Below, in pieces: positions 13,511-27,499 of a stretch of 64,000 nucleotides of DNA (within the stretch, counting starts at the first letter, position 1; the number at the start of each line of letters is the position of its first letter). A model generated the notes under the pieces. The model made no database searches. It saw only the letters and a list, made by a program, of their open reading frames with translations, and was not told where the DNA came from. The position numbers and the translations under genes were made by a program. The DNA is from Apricaphanius iberus (Eukaryota; Chordata; Actinopteri; Cyprinodontiformes; Aphaniidae): contig JAPXFQ010001003.1 in assembly GCA_028564705.1 (NCBI GenBank), positions 4,221,001 to 4,285,000 of the forward strand, given 5' to 3'.

Positions 13511-16500
13511 CTTTACATTTTTAATAACATATTTCAACCCAGTTTTGTATATTGCAGAATCTCATTAGAAGTACAAAACTTCAAAACATGAGTATTAAGT
13601 AGATTTTGACATAAGGGAATGAACTTGGGATAGAACCAAAAATAAATTGAATTGCAATGGCCGAAAAAAAAAAAAAAAAAAAGAGCTGTGTTTCAAGCCA
13701 AAAATTACAGATACTATATGTTGCAATGACACCAATTACTCTACTTGGTTTAAAAGGTATAGCAGGGTCTTAAAGAAAGAAAAGCAGCAATAAAATGTTA
13801 TTTTACCCCAAAATTGACAATCTGGTAACGTTTGAGCCAATTTGAATCAATGTTGCCAAAGTAATCCAAAAATATTGTAAAAAACAAAAAAGCAGGAGCA
13901 TTAATCTGCTGCTTCTTGAATTAGCTCCCTGCATGTCTCAGGTGGGTTCACTCTCAGCTCATATGTGTGAATGTACGGAGCATAGCAGCTGAGAATGAAA
14001 CTCAGTGGGAGGAGACAAGGCCATGATAAGTGAGATCAGAAGAAAGACCAAAGCTGCCATGCTCTGTCGTAGGTCCTGTTTACACAGATACAAAACTGGT
14101 TCAGTTTCAAAAACAGAGTATGTAAGAATGGCACCATGTAATGTAAAGCTCTGTCCACACGTAGTCACATAAACTAGCTTAAGATGCTGCAATACATATG
14201 CCAGGCCCACGGGTGGCTCTGTGGCACTGCCAGAGAAACACAGAAGAGAATATGAGCATGCACATTCAACCCAATGGCAATCACAACAAATCTAGCTTCA
14301 ACTGAGAGCTTTATTCAAAAGCATATGGTGTCTGTGTTTCTCTGGATAATTTTCTTTTTTTACTGTTGGTGATAGAGGAGGGACAGTAAATCATATTCTA
14401 GGATCCATAACAAGGTCAGTATTTGCATTATTAGGACTGCAACACTGTAAGGCACCATGTTTGTTTATTTTATCACAGAGCTGCGCATGCACATTAAATA
14501 TCGGAATGGGCAACGTCATCAACTCAGAAAAAGCCTGGGAGCTCATGGTAATGCAGACAACAGAGTCCGTGAGATTTCTCCACCTGGTTTAATCTCCATG
14601 TAGACAATGCCTTAAAGTCATTAGGATTTCCAGACGTGTTTCTCTGTAAAGTTTAAAAAAGGGAAAATTAGATTTTAACAACTGGAGTGTTTTTTCACTA
14701 AATTTAATTTAAATACCACTTCGATGTCAGTTCTTGATCCGTTCACATCATACCTTGAGTTTAAAGTTTTTCTTTACAGCTTTGATTTCTAATCAACAGA
14801 GAAATTGCAATAGGGCTTTGATTGGGTTTTATCTACACTGTTTGGGTTTTTCTTGGTCAGATTAAGTGCAGACATTTTATAAGAGATCATGGTGAATACT
14901 TTAACATCGATCTCCACAATGGATCCGCAAATAAAGGGGGCAATTAAACAAATGAAATGTAACAATGTGTGCTGTTTTTCACATGTATGTGTTTGTTCAG
15001 TAGGAATAGCTTATCAATACCAAAACTCTTTGAAGTCTGCAGATCTTCACATTTAGCTCCATATTACCATTTTGCCATTTACCATGCTCTTTTACATTAA
15101 CAGACATTAACACTGCTGTTTTTTAAAATATTTTAATAGATATATCTGGCTTAACATGAGATCATATCTCATGTCTTTCTTGCTGTTATAGTATAATCAT
15201 TGTTCATTGGTCTTCGTTTTATAAGTTAATTCCTCTTGATTTGCTTCTGGTCTGTTTTGATCTGTCTAATGAATGTCTTTATGTCTAATCTTTCAAATGT
15301 ATTAATCTTGTTTTTCTGTGATCTATTCTTCTTATTTTAAAACTGAAACTTTTAAATCTTAATTATACTTTTAAATTTGGTGGTCATGGACAGTGTGTCT
15401 TCAGTTTTAAACAGTTGGGCACTCGTGTGCTTGAAGATTTAAGTTTATTATGAAGCCATATGTATTTAAGCATTTTTTTAAATCAGAACCTTCTGAATCA
15501 GAATTAACTAAAAGCTTCATAACAATAAAAAAGCAGAATTTAGTTTACATACACCTAAAACAAAGAAACATACATTGTTGTCTATAGGTAATTCACACCA
15601 AACAGCTACTGTTTTAGTATGAGTGCTTGAGTGCATATGTATGAGTATTTTTATGGTTAAAGATTGATTTATCTAAATATGGAGAAATGCTTTTATTTTG
15701 TAAAGCATTGTATGTCTTATTTTGAAAGTCTTAACTATCTGTACAAACTTACACTCATAAATACAACCCATTCCTTACACTAAGACCTACTTACTCATAG
15801 CCTTACTTACATATTCAAACCATGCACACAGTTAACCTTTGACCCACAGACCATGATGGAAAAGACAGAAAAAGAACATTCATTAAGTGTCTACATAGAC
15901 ATTGGAACACTTTTTTGATTATTTTCAAGACAATGGCACAGAGACAGATACACAGTTTTTTTCAGACACACTGATGGAAACAGAAAGAAGCTCTCTTGTA
16001 GGTGAGAAATCTATCAGTGGCCTGCTCAGTGTTCTCTGTTAGCTCTCCATGTTACTCACACATGCACACACTCTTGTCTCTACAATCATCAGCCTCATTC
16101 AGCATTTGACAATCAGACTGAGCTCTGCTTACATACACACAGTAGTTGTCTCAGTAGCAGCAAAATAAATAAATCACAATGTCTTGTCCTTAAAAGGCCT
16201 GAAAATTGTGGCTTTGTTGCCCAAGTATTTGTTTGAATGAAGGCAGAGCTGCTTACACTGTTTATTGGCTGCAGTTTATTACTCCCAACTCGCTGACTCA
16301 CATTGTGAAGTGGACACAGAGGAGCCAACATGGCAGCCAAGTGCCCCCTGTCTGTTGTTGCAAACAATGAACTACTGTGTGTTAAACCATCTTATCAGTC
16401 AAAACTCCCACAGTGTCTCTGTCTGCCAGAAAACCTCACCAGGACACTCCCACTCTGCAAATTAATATCATACCACCATTAAACTGTGGCCGTCATTGTT

Positions 16501-18998
16501 TAATAAGCAAAGTGGTGAAAATCCTTTGCAGCTCACATGAACGTGCAATGCAGATTTACAAGAGGACTCCCCAATCGCCCGTCTGCGCACCAGAATCCTG
16601 CAAGTAAGAAGCTGTAGAAAGTTTTCAGAAGACAAACTCCACAGGAACTGACAGAGCAAGTGAGAGAAATAAAGAACTGATAATAGTTCATTAAATTTTT
16701 TGTTTGTTCTTTTAAAAAGAAGGGTTAAAGAGTTGATGGATGGATGGATGGAAAGCATTCTTAGCAAATAAAGAGACATTTGAGAATGAAAAGGACGGAC
16801 TGAGACAGAATAAGAATGTGCTGCGTCTTAAATTTCCTTTGGTTTATGTCAGGGTGAAAATGTATGGTAATATAGGCAGCATTTAATTTGTATTTTCTGT
16901 GATTTCCAGATTTAAAGTATTTAAAAAAAACTAAAATAGAACATAGAAAATATTTTTTTCTTGACTTTATTCCATCTTCCTTTTATGTTTTTGCCAACAA
17001 TTAGGTAGAGAAGTAGGATGTTTCCCATATTAATGGAATTTAAAGTAGGGTACATGCATACTTTAGCTTTCATAATATGCAATGTAAATAACTATTGGCC
17101 TTGTGTTGCCACCACGAGGCAGGTTTTCGTGTACACCACAGCACTGAGACTGTATTGATAAACATATATAATGACGTATGATTAACAGTTTTGCATCTAA
17201 ATCGTCTGCCTTGACTTTACTAGATCTCAGTGATATGTTGTACAGTCTAAGTGATAACAACATTATGATAGAGTTGAAAAGTGCATGGCTTTGGTTGGCT
17301 TACTGAGACTACTTGGCATTATTTGTGTTTAATATGAAGACAATGCATAAGAAGTGAAAGTCCTTATGTTTAATAGACCTTATTTGAAAAATAATATCCA
17401 GACATAAATATATAGGGACATACCATTCTATGTTAGGCAAACCTTTTACACTGAGGCTTGGAAGCTGACCAAGTGTGAGTTACCTGGCAGTAATAAAGAG
17501 CAGAAAGGTCAGCAGCCCATATGAACAGGGACAAAGACTCACATTGTTTCAACAGTGATGAGACGATAGTCACATGATGTTGCTCAGCCTTGATGTGCCC
17601 AATTATAATTCCTCTGTCCCCTTACTATAATGAAGTCTAATCAAATGGAAATCAGTTCTAAAAAAAAAAAAAAGCAGGATTTTAAAATTATTGCAGGAGC
17701 TTCAGACCACACACGCAGCGATTGAAATAAAAATAAAAAAATCAGGGATATTCCTGTTTTGATCTTAGAGTGTGTGGTGTGTGGCCACATAGCAATGACA
17801 AGACATTACACACAAACCGCTTTTACTCACAAACATTCCAAGCACAGACAGAAAATTTCACAAACCTCATGAAAGTCAAAGGAGTAAAAAACAAAACATA
17901 TAGATACCACGGAGGAGGCATTGGCAATAGTTTGTGGACTAGTTTCAACAGAGAATAAAATCAAATCCTGCCGTTGGATAAAGGAGTGGAAACTGTAGGT
18001 GCAGGGGCTCTACTTGCTATACATAGATATGGAGGTGAACTATTATTATTATTATTATTATTTCTTTTAAGGTTGTTTAACTGGAGTATTTGACATTTTT
18101 ACTCATCGTTTCCTGTTCAGAGCTTTATAAGAGCCATATCTTTTACTTTGAAACTGAAAACCGAAAAGGTTAGACTTTAGGTAAAGTTTTGATTCTTAAA
18201 CTCAGAAAAAAACATTGTCATATGTTCTGTGTACACTGTGTCGAATTGATGTTAAAGCTGTGTCAGATGTCTCATTTAACAAAAAAAAAATGTAAACAGT
18301 GTATTAGAATTATTGCACAAAAACTCAGGGGACTAAGACCTGAATCCTGAAAAAAGCAATGATAAAATCTAAATGTTTGTACACGCCTAAATCTTGAAAT
18401 ATTGAATCTCGGACTGAAAGATGACCATGTAATAAAAACATATACAATTCAAAAGGGTCATAATTAAGAAATGATAATCAACAACTAAATTAAATTAAAT
18501 GAAATTGGAAATTTCACTGCTCTCCTTTTGATTTCAAAAGCAGTTTTTGTTTTGAAATACTTCCATATTTGAAGTTAAACATGAAATTGAGTTTTAAGTC
18601 ATAACTTTCAAACAATTTCTCAAACCTTATGGCCATAATTTCGTTATCTTTAAATGTACTACAATTTTTCAGCTTCTCTTTGTTTTATTCTTATAACTTG
18701 TATTCTGTCTATGGTCTTGTGGTCCCTAATTGTTGATGTAGATTTGCTGTTGTGGTTCAACTAATTTAATCTAATCTTATGATATCTAATTTCCTGACTC
18801 CAAAGCCTCTGAGTTGCTTGCACTGCTTGTGCAAAAGCACAGGTATTTAAACAAAAATCTAATTTCCTGGGTTACAAGTCAAGCTTTTAGAAAGACAAGA
18901 AAAAAAAGATTAAAATGTTATACAATAGCACATTTATTTTCCCTTTACCAGTTATGTAAAAACTGCTGCTGACTGACATTAGGATTTTAATGATTTAG
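13511..18998. other. no gene recognised
   Basis: 5.5 kb of AT-rich, non-coding sequence. It holds an A19 run (13664-13682), a short GGAT tetranucleotide run (about 16735-16752) and an ATT run (about 18041-18063). I find no exon with splice sites and family-like protein on either strand. Confidence 0.55.
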
Positions 18999-19000
18999 TA

Positions 19001-19356
19001 CAGACCAAAAGTTTGGACACACCTTCTCATTCAATGAGTTTCCTTTCTTTTCATGACTACATTGTAGAATCTCAATTAAGGACATAGAAACTATGAGTGA
19101 ACACATGATGTATGGAATTACTCTATGTACTTAAACAAAAAGGGTGAAATAACTGAATACATGTGTTATGTTTTAGAGTCCTCAAAGTAGCCATCCTTTG
19201 CTCTGATTACTGCTTTGCATTCTCTTGAGCTTCAAGAGGTATTAACCCAAAATGGTTTTCCAACAGTCTTGAAGGAGTTCCCAGAGATGCTTAGTACTTG
19301 TTGGCCCTTTTGCCTTCACTGCGGTTCATCTCACCCCAAATAATATCGATTGGGTT

Positions 19357-19358
<2 letters not shown>
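19001..19358 (+). mobile_element. Tc1-like transposon end, truncated
   Basis: It begins CAGACCAAAAGTTTGGACAC after a TA and continues TTCTCATTCAATGAGTTTCC, CTCAAAGTAGCCATCCTTTG and TTACTGCTTTGCATTCTCTT. This is the familiar long 5' terminal region of a fish Tc1 family. It stops at the AT microsatellite and no other end is found, so only one end survives. Confidence 0.75.

Positions 19359-19421
<63 letters not shown>
19359..19421. repeat. (AT)31 microsatellite
   Basis: An uninterrupted alternating AT tract of about 63 bases sits directly at the truncation point of the Tc1-like fragment. Confidence 0.97.
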
Positions 19422-19423
<2 letters not shown>

Positions 19424-22220
19424 GTACATTACATTTCCTTCGAACCCTCTAATAATATTTGTGTTTTCCAACTGCTCACTTGCAGTTCAAACTTCAGTAC
19501 ATGAAAAATACATTTTAAAATCAGATTTTCAGAGTGAAGTTACACTTAAAATAATGTTCTTTAAAAAAAATAATTTGTTTCCATTTTGTTATCGCTTCAG
19601 ACTCAGTTTTTAATCTAAAGCTGTTCGTCTAGCAATAGAAAGTGTCACGAGAGCAAAAAAGTTTAGGGGACTCTTTATTTAAACCTACACACAATGGAGA
19701 GGAAAATTTGCGCTTCCATATCTGGCCAATGTTTGTGTTTGAAATGAGAGTTGTAGGCCATGAATGCGCACGTGACAGAGATGGGGTGGGCAGCTTTTTT
19801 CTGGACATGCTAAAGAGGAAGGTGCTGGCCTCTTGGCATAACATCTTTTCACAACAGACACACCCAGTCACTTCAAATTCCCCAAGTGACTCTCTCCTGT
19901 AAATAGCAGGCATCACAGCTGTTCATTTAACCAGAGAGAGAAAATAATCCATCTGATGTCAGAGATTTATAGTTGTGAGATCCCAAATTGGTGCCAACAC
20001 TGTTGTTTTTCTATGTAATGTTGATGGATTTTGGAATGCTGCTGCCCTTTACCGGTGCCAGTTCTGGTAACACCCAAAGCATCTGAAGCATGTCAGGCTG
20101 AGAGGGCTTTCCGTTTATATAGACATCATACACCGGTCTGAACATGCACTCTTAAAGCTGGATGGAGATAGTGTTTGAACATGTAAACAACGCATTTTAA
20201 AGTGTTACCAAAGATTTTTTTTTTCTGTATTTGTCTGAAGTTTTTCTGAGCAATTCTGACTCCCAAGGCATTGCGCTGCCCCCTTTGCGGATGGTGTGTT
20301 CAGGGTGATGTGCTGAAAAGCACTTTGGCACATAAGCTAAAACGGTTGATTCTGGTCTATTCTTAGGAGGGCACCTTTTTAAGAATTTTCCCTTTTACCA
20401 TGGCCATCTGCTTCTCTGTTGAAACTCTTCTTCTTTCAATGCATGTCCCACTCAGATAATGAAAATAACAGAGCTCTGTGAGACAAAGGAAACTAGATTG
20501 TGTCTATTTTGGTTTTTAGGACCCAGCTCTGCTTTGAACTTCTACACAACTTCATATCTGGCCTAGGTATTTTTTTCCTTGGTCGTCAGGATGATGTTTG
20601 TTCACTAATGTCTTCAACCATACCTCTAAGGTCTTTAGTGAGCAGCTGTTATTATACTTAAATTTAATTACACCCATTTGGTCTCTGGTTACTATTACTG
20701 GGACTTATGAATGGAATTTGTTCCATTTAATTTTAATTACAAGTTTCAGGTTAAACACAAATATTTTCAAATTCACTTGCAAACGTGGAAAAATAAGAAA
20801 CTCCATAAGGGCACATAAAAAAACTGCTCTAAATCTCTGAATGCAAACCAAAGAGCTTTCTAATTCTGTATTTATTTCTTAAAGTGAATTTCAGTCAGTT
20901 TAGATAAACTCCAAAAAGTGATCCCTTCACAATGTATGCTTTATTAACTTACACAAAGAATTGTATTTTTTTGGGTTCCTATTCAGTGGCTGTGAACATA
21001 AATGCCATATTTTAAAGCGGAGAATTCTGTTGTGTGTGTGGTCCTTGAGCAAACCGCTCTGCGTTTTGGATGCTTCTCAAAAAATGTTCCTAAAAATAAG
21101 TTTAGTTTTTTTGTTGTCACTCTAAAACCTCCTTTCTGGTTTAACAACTGCCTGTATACCTCCCTTTGTATACAATAACATAAATCAAAATGCTAAAATG
21201 TATAAATATTTGCCATAAGCGTAACTGCAACCTTTTTTTTCATGAGAGAATTATTGGGTGTGGGTGCTCCAAGACATTTTAAGAACACTGCTGTCAGTCG
21301 TGTCTTGAGGTTATGGTTTTCTCTGAAAAATATTCCGTTCTCAACCTTTGCTGGCGTAAAGCAACCTGCTAATCCCAAATATGTACTGCTGCTGTGCACT
21401 TGCAACCAACTGAGATATGATTATATAAGTGAAGATCCCAAATGGTGGAGAAGCAGTGATTTACCTTTTAGCTTCTTCAAAATAATACAAAGTTTCACTT
21501 TTTTTTCCATCAACATGAGTTCAACTCAAAAAAGATCCTTTTAGCTTCCTGGATTTGTAATATTCTTTCTGTCATAACTCTTAGCTCTCGAGCCCAGATT
21601 AGGGTTGGAAAATGAAAATTACTAGTAATATTACACTTGTCTTTTGACCCAGATGTCTGTAACAGACTGGTGCAGCATCTGCATTGTTGGCCCTAATCCA
21701 TCAATCAATGCTCTACACCTTCACTGGGACATTTAAACTCCCCAACTTGATATAGTCATTAGCAGGCAGACAAGGACATTTAGAGGTGTTAATCATTATA
21801 CCGATGATGACAACATAATCTGCAAAAGAAAAACAGAAGTTCTAAATTGTTTCTATGAGGAACGACACCACTTCGCATAAAAAAATGTGACTTATTGCTG
21901 ACAACGTAAACCAGTCTCCTACTGTGATTTTGCCAACGAACTGTTGACCACCAGAGCACAGAACGCCGTATTCCTGAAATGCCCTCCAAAGTCCACCAAG
22001 AGGTACTACTAATTATTTAACTCAACAACTCAGAACCACATGATTAAATAGTCATCAGTACAACATTGAGAATAATAAAAACTAAAGTCATGTCTGGTAC
22101 ATGGACAGAGGGAGCAACATCATGCAGAGGTATGGCTGTCTTTAGCAAAGAAAAGGAACTGGTCAGAGCTGATGGGAGAAAACAGAGCAATCCTGTTAGA
22201 ATTTGAAAAAAAAGGAGACT
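19422..22220. other. no gene recognised; one small transposon fragment
   Basis: Non-coding sequence. Bases about 20284-20425 (ATGGTGTGTTCAGGGTGATG, then AAGCACTTTGGCACATAAGC) match the interior of the CACTGCCTTG-type element at 36161-37498. Nothing else can be assigned. Confidence 0.55.
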
Positions 22221-22231
22221 GGAGCATTCTT

Positions 22232-22603
22232 GGGCTGCACGGTGGCGCAGTGGTTAGCGCTGTTGCCTTGCAGCAAGAAGGTCGTGGGTTCGTATCCCGG
22301 CCCAGGGTCTTTCTGCATGGAGTTTGCATGTTCTCCCCGTGTATGCGTGGGTTCTCTCCGGGTACTCCGGCTTCCTCCACAGTCCAAAAACATGCATGAT
22401 AGGTGAATTGATCACTCTAAATTGTCCCTAGGAATGAATGTTAGTGTGAATGGTTGTCTGTCTCTCTGTGTTGGCCCTGCAACAGACTGGCGTCCTGTTC
22501 AGGGTGTACCCTGCCTAACGCCTGATAATTGCTGGGATAGGCTCCAGCTGCCCCGTGACCCTGAATTGGATAAGCGGTTAAGAAGATGGATGGATGGATG
22601 GAT
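22232..22603 (+). mobile_element. tRNA-derived SINE, full length
   Basis: The 5' head has polymerase III promoter boxes: an A box TGGCGCAGTGG at 22243-22253 and a B box GGTTCGTATCC at 22287-22297. The body includes GGAGTTTGCATGTTCTCCCC and AAAAACATGCATGATAGG. The tail is (GATG)n. A perfect 11-bp duplication, GGAGCATTCTT, flanks it (22221-22231 and 22604-22614), which is direct evidence of target-primed retroposition. It is related to the DANA-like SINE group of fishes; the exact family is not determined. Confidence 0.93.
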
Positions 22604-22614
22604 GGAGCATTCTT

Positions 22615-23869
22615 TTCCTTTCCAGAGACATGCAGCCAAACAGTAGAATGGTTAAGATGAAAGCATGTACATTCGTTAGAATTTACCAGTTATTGTCCAC
22701 ATGAAAGGCATATCAAACTTTTGGTGTTTGGTCTCATAACATAGAAAGTTTCAAGATTTATGAATAATTGTGCAAGACATTGTGACAGTTTTTTGACAAA
22801 AATTTCACTTGATATTTGTATTCAAAAGTGAGTAAATCTCTCTTTATCCATGTCAACCCAGGATTTCTCCAGAAGATTTAGCAAATCAGCCTAGATGGTG
22901 AGCTGATACAATATGTATTGAAACATGGCTACAGGTATCTTATCTTAAAACTTTGACTAAATCCTTTGTAAGATTTGTAAAGGATACAGTTAGATTATCT
23001 CACAGATGCCCATCTGGCAACAACATAAAAAAGTAGATGGAATTGGGATTGGAGTGGTGAGTGTGCTCCATTTCCTCCTTTTAATTTTTATAATGAAATC
23101 ATAGCCCTCTCAGACAGAGAGATTGTGTAAAGAACACTTGAATTATCCGTAAATATTTTGGCCTCCTCTCTACCACCTCCTTCCAAAATTATTATGGAGA
23201 ATGCTAGCCCCACTCTTGACTTCTTTATCCTTGTCCTCCAAACCACCTCATGAGGAAGGAAATTGTCCTTCTCCACCCCAGTGTGAGGAAGGGATGGGTG
23301 TCGGCCTGCGCCCTTTAGCAGACAGCAGGAAACAAAGAAATTACAAGCTGATTCTACTTTTCAACCCTAACAGGATGTGTTATGTCATAAGGACGTCTTG
23401 GGAGATTTGGCATGTCAGGACTCTCTGACCTGGGCACCTACTTCGAGATCACTAATTTTTCTATTACTAAGAGTTTCATTTTTTTTTCTCTCTGCTACAT
23501 ATCTAAAGTCAAACAAAAACATTCTACTGTCCCATTTAAAAAGTTTATATTCACAAAGCATTGACAAATGTTATTTGCATCTATCCTTTTGATTCATTTG
23601 AAATTTTCCTGTGAATATTCTCATTCATCCAGGTCATGGTTATCTCAAGGAAATTCGCCGCTGACCAGGCTGGGACTGGTCCAACTAACTGGAGTGGAGA
23701 CTCAGCTATTTAACCTCTTGGAGGGCTTTTACAAGACATTTACATTTGAAATGTTCTTTTTGGGGGGTAAATAAATGTTATATATTTCAAGAGCATGAAT
23801 TGGATGAAAACATTTGAATTGATTGTGAATTTTCTACTTTGTTGCATGTTTAAAAAAAGGAAAAAAGAC
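22615..23869. other. no gene recognised
   Basis: AT-rich, non-coding sequence with no supported feature. Confidence 0.55.
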
Positions 23870-24480
23870 TAATATTCATAGTGTTTTTGAGAGTTGCATA
23901 TAAACAGCACACCTCTGTTACAATCAGCAAGCTTCTGGAACAATTCTGGCTTGATATTTTACCATTCTTATTACCAGAAATGCCGGAACTTATTGTAACT
24001 GGTGGGTTTCCTGCTACAGGCCCAGCTTTTAAGCATAGCCTATAAATTATTAATTGGGTTAAGTTTGGAGTCATCCCAGAAGCCTAATGCTTGTCTGCTT
24101 CGTCCATTCCATAAAACAGTTATGCTTTGTTTGTGGGATCATTGTTCTGCTGAAACACCAGGTTACAAACACTGAAAAATACCATATCATTAACAAAAAG
24201 AAATAACTTCTGCCCTTCACACTGAAGCCTTTTAACTCTTAAAACTGGTCAAAGTTGATGCTAAGATGGATGGAGCTTGTCAAGGGAAACCCTTGTACCC
24301 TGAAAGAAAACCTACTAGAGGTTACACATTGCTTTGGACTGGGGAGAGGTTCACCTTCCAGTGGGACAGCAACACTAATACAGCCAATGTTACAACAAAA
24401 TACAACAAGGATGCATGTTTACGCTTAAGAATGACCTAGTTAAAGTACAAACCAAAATCTAGTTGAGAATTTGTGTTATG
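23870..24480. mobile_element. probable DNA-transposon remnant
   Basis: Phrases such as GTGGGATCATTGTTCTGCTG and CACCAGGTTACAAACACTGA resemble internal sequence of widely dispersed fish DNA transposons. No terminal repeats or target duplication were found, so the family and limits are guesses. Confidence 0.35.
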
Positions 24481-25089
24481 ACTTACTTGCTTTGAAAGTA
24501 AGTCCCTTTTACACTACGGTCTTTTCGGCCTGGCCCAGTGCGACTTTGCCCCCCACAATATTTTATTCCCACAAAGTCAGTCTTATATTTTCTTAACGGC
24601 CCCTTTTTTTCCAGTACATCACGGTGTACTTATGAATATATATCCAGCTCTTTTTGTTCTTGAAAGTATGAATAGACAAAGCAATTCAGCGAACTGTGAC
24701 ACCTGCACAAACTTTCAGCAAGGCTCGAAATATCCTGGCCAATTTTCCGTCTGGTTTGAGGGTTCCAGAGTTTGTTATGGTCTCTCTAAAATAATCCAAC
24801 CTCTACTGACCATTTTTTATGTACAAGAGTTTTCTTACACATACCTCCCTCATCTGAAAATGACTATGATTATTTGACAAAAGAGAAAACACCCACCAAA
24901 AGTCTGAATAGGCATTTGTGGACCTCGGATCTCATGAATCGTTTAAGTTCGACATCTATTTTTAAAAACTCCTGCATCATTAACAAATTATGAATTACTA
25001 AACTTCTTTATTGTCTAAAATCTAATGAAAAAATATATGAAGACAACAGAGCCCTACTTACACAAAATTAGCTGCTCTTGTCATTTTGT
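24481..25089. other. no gene recognised
   Basis: Non-coding sequence with no supported feature. Confidence 0.5.
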
Positions 25090-25222
25090 TCTGCTTTCGA
25101 AAAACTGAATTGGCCTCCAGAATGGGAATGTATGTGGGAATGGATGACTGAATTTAGTGTAAAGTGCTTTGTTGTCCGTCAGGACTAAATAAAGCGCTAA
25201 AGAAATGTAGGCCATTTAAGAT
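25090..25222 (+). mobile_element. SINE 3' fragment
   Basis: The segment GTGTAAAGTGCTTTGTTGTC then GGACTAAATAAAGCGCTAAA and GTAGGCCATTTA is the 3' end of a percomorph tRNA-SINE type. Its promoter-bearing head is missing. Confidence 0.65.
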
Positions 25223-25489
25223 GGTCTCTACTGAATGTTTTAAATGTATATTTAAATTAAAAGTCTGCTGTTGACATGAACTTGGTTTCTTTGTATTCTG
25301 CATGGCTTGCAGAAATATAGATTTGGACTCATGCAGTCCTGTTAATGCTTTATTTTATCACTGCAAAGTTTTTGGTGTACAGTAATGTAGCAGCTATCAA
25401 CTACATTAAATGATACTCATTTGTAGTGTTATGAAAGGGGGCTTTGGGGATGCCCATGCCAAAAAAAAAACATATATATGGAATAACCT

Positions 25490-25973
25490 GGTCTTTCAGT
25501 ATATTCAGGTAGTCAGCTGACCTTATTATTGGAGCACACACTGTTGCTGAACCTAGATCTGACCAACTTTAGTAACCCCAGACCATCTTACTGCCCCCAC
25601 AGGCTTATATACAGTAGGCACTAGGCATGATGGGTGCAATCAATTCATCTGCCTCTCTTCTTACCGTGATGCGCCCATCACTCTGGAGCAGAGTAAATCT
25701 GGACTTGTCAGACCAGATGACTTTCCTCCATTGCTCAATGATTTAACCTTTCTCAAACACACTTTTCCATGACCATGTGATGTGTCTTTCGACATGGTTG
25801 TCTATGAAATGAGAAGCAACTCAATGCACCAGTTGGGGATAAATTACTTATTACCAGTTGAAAGATAATCACCCATGCAGTTATTATTCAATAGGAGGCT
25901 CGTACCTATTTGCTTAGTTAAATTCAGGCGCCAACTTTTTATTTATTTATTTATTTATTTTTTGCCAGGCATT
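25490..25973 (-). mobile_element. Tc1 transposon remnant
   Basis: The minus strand encodes a fragment reading WRKVIWSDKSRFTLLQSDGR, the catalytic-core neighbourhood of Tc1 transposases (WSDES-type motif with the second Asp). The right part (GGAGGCTCGTACCTATTTGC to TTGCCAGGCATTG) is a Tc1 terminal region. The left end is undefined. It directly abuts the L2 LINE starting near 25974. Confidence 0.78.
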
Positions 25974-27010
25974 GAGTCTGAAGAATTTTAGTCAGGTTTT
26001 GGAGCTCATCATAGCACTAAAACAGCACTAGTAAATGTTACTAACGATGTTCTCATGGCCTCAGATAGTGGACTTGTGTCTGTTTTGGTAATGATAGAAT
26101 TCACTGCTGCTTTTACAACTATCCGTCATAATATTTTCTTATACAGGCAACAAAATGTTGCGAGGATCAGAAGAACAGCACAAGGCTGGTTTAAATCATA
26201 TTTGTCAGACATATTCTAGTTTGTTTATGTAACTGATAAATCTTAAAACTCAAGGGTTCCTTTTGGAGTACCACAGGGTTCTTTGCTTGGACCGATTCGT
26301 TTACTATATATTCATGCTTTCAATTGGTAAAATTATCAGAGGGCATGGGATAAATTTCCACAGGTATTCCAATGATACACAACTATTTTATTTCCATAAA
26401 TCCTGCCGTATTCAATCAACTACTGTAGGTAGATTACAGACATTTCCTGAAGACTTTAAAACATGGGTGACTCTAAACTTTCTGCTTTTAAATTCTGACA
26501 AGACAGAAGTTGTTGTCCTTGGACCAGAAGCTTTAACAAACAAACTAGTTAGTGAATCAGTTCATGTGGATGGCATTATATTGGCTCCCAGTAATAACAT
26601 GGAGTTCATTGGTGTTTTTTTTGGCCAAGAAAGGATACCCTTATCCCATAATAAACAGTCTAGGATTTCCCTCTTTTGCCTCTGGAATATTGCTAAAATT
26701 AGAAATATCTTGTCCAGGAAGGTTGCTTAGAAACTAGTCCATGCATCTGTTATTTCAAGGCTGGAATACTGTAATTCTTTACTTTCATGAAGAAGAAAAA
26801 ATTCTGCTGTTTTAGCTTTTCGTCATTAACTCCATGCGAAATCCAGAATCATATTTATAATCCTCCTCCTTACGTATAAAGCCCTTAAAAATAAGCTCCA
26901 TCATATATCAGAGATCTGATTGTTCCATATGTTCCTAACAGAGCACTTTCCTCTCAGACTGGAGGTTTACTGGTAGTTCCTAGGATTTTTAAAAGTAGAA
27001 TTAACTTTTA

Positions 27011-27455
27011 GGCTGTATTCACACTTGATAGCCAGGTAGACTCGATTCGATTGGGGACCAAAATTGCAACATTGTTGCTGTTTTTATTTGGTGGCATTCA
27101 CGCTGGCTTTTTTTTTTAGAAAGTCCAGAGTTTTGAGCAACAATTTCACCTCTCTGCTTGTGGTGGCACTGTTTTAGAGCTGTATTTCCTCCTGCCGCAG
27201 GAGAACTTCCAGTAAAGCTGAATATAAAAAAATCTTGAGGAACAGCAGATTGTAGCGGTTTTAAGATTGTGTTTGACCAATGTACTAGATAAATACTGCA
27301 GCAGCAAGTCAGGATGAACACAGGAGGCAGAGGACTATGGAGAATGTTTTTTTTTTATATAGAAGATGGCTGAGACGGCTTTATATGAGCATTTTGCTAT
27401 GATTAGCACTGCCTGGGCGTTTAGCAATCAAACATGCAATTGAGCGAATTCACCC
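27011..27455. mobile_element. PIF/Harbinger-like non-autonomous element 1
   Basis: 445 bases flanked by TTA duplications (27008-27010 and 27456-27458). The left end is GGCTGTATTCACACTTGATAG. The right end read inward is GGGTGAATTCGCTCAATTG, sharing the GGNTGNATTC core. A 3-bp TTA target and GG-starting inverted ends fit PIF/Harbinger. No transposase is encoded. Confidence 0.72.
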
Positions 27456-27499
27456 TTAGTTTTCAGGCTCTTCTCCTGTGGAACCAGTTCTCAGTTTTA

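Noticed and set aside
22243..22297. tRNA-like promoter boxes suggesting a tRNA gene
   Set aside because: They are the head of a tRNA-derived SINE with a GATG tail and target duplication; no complete cloverleaf.
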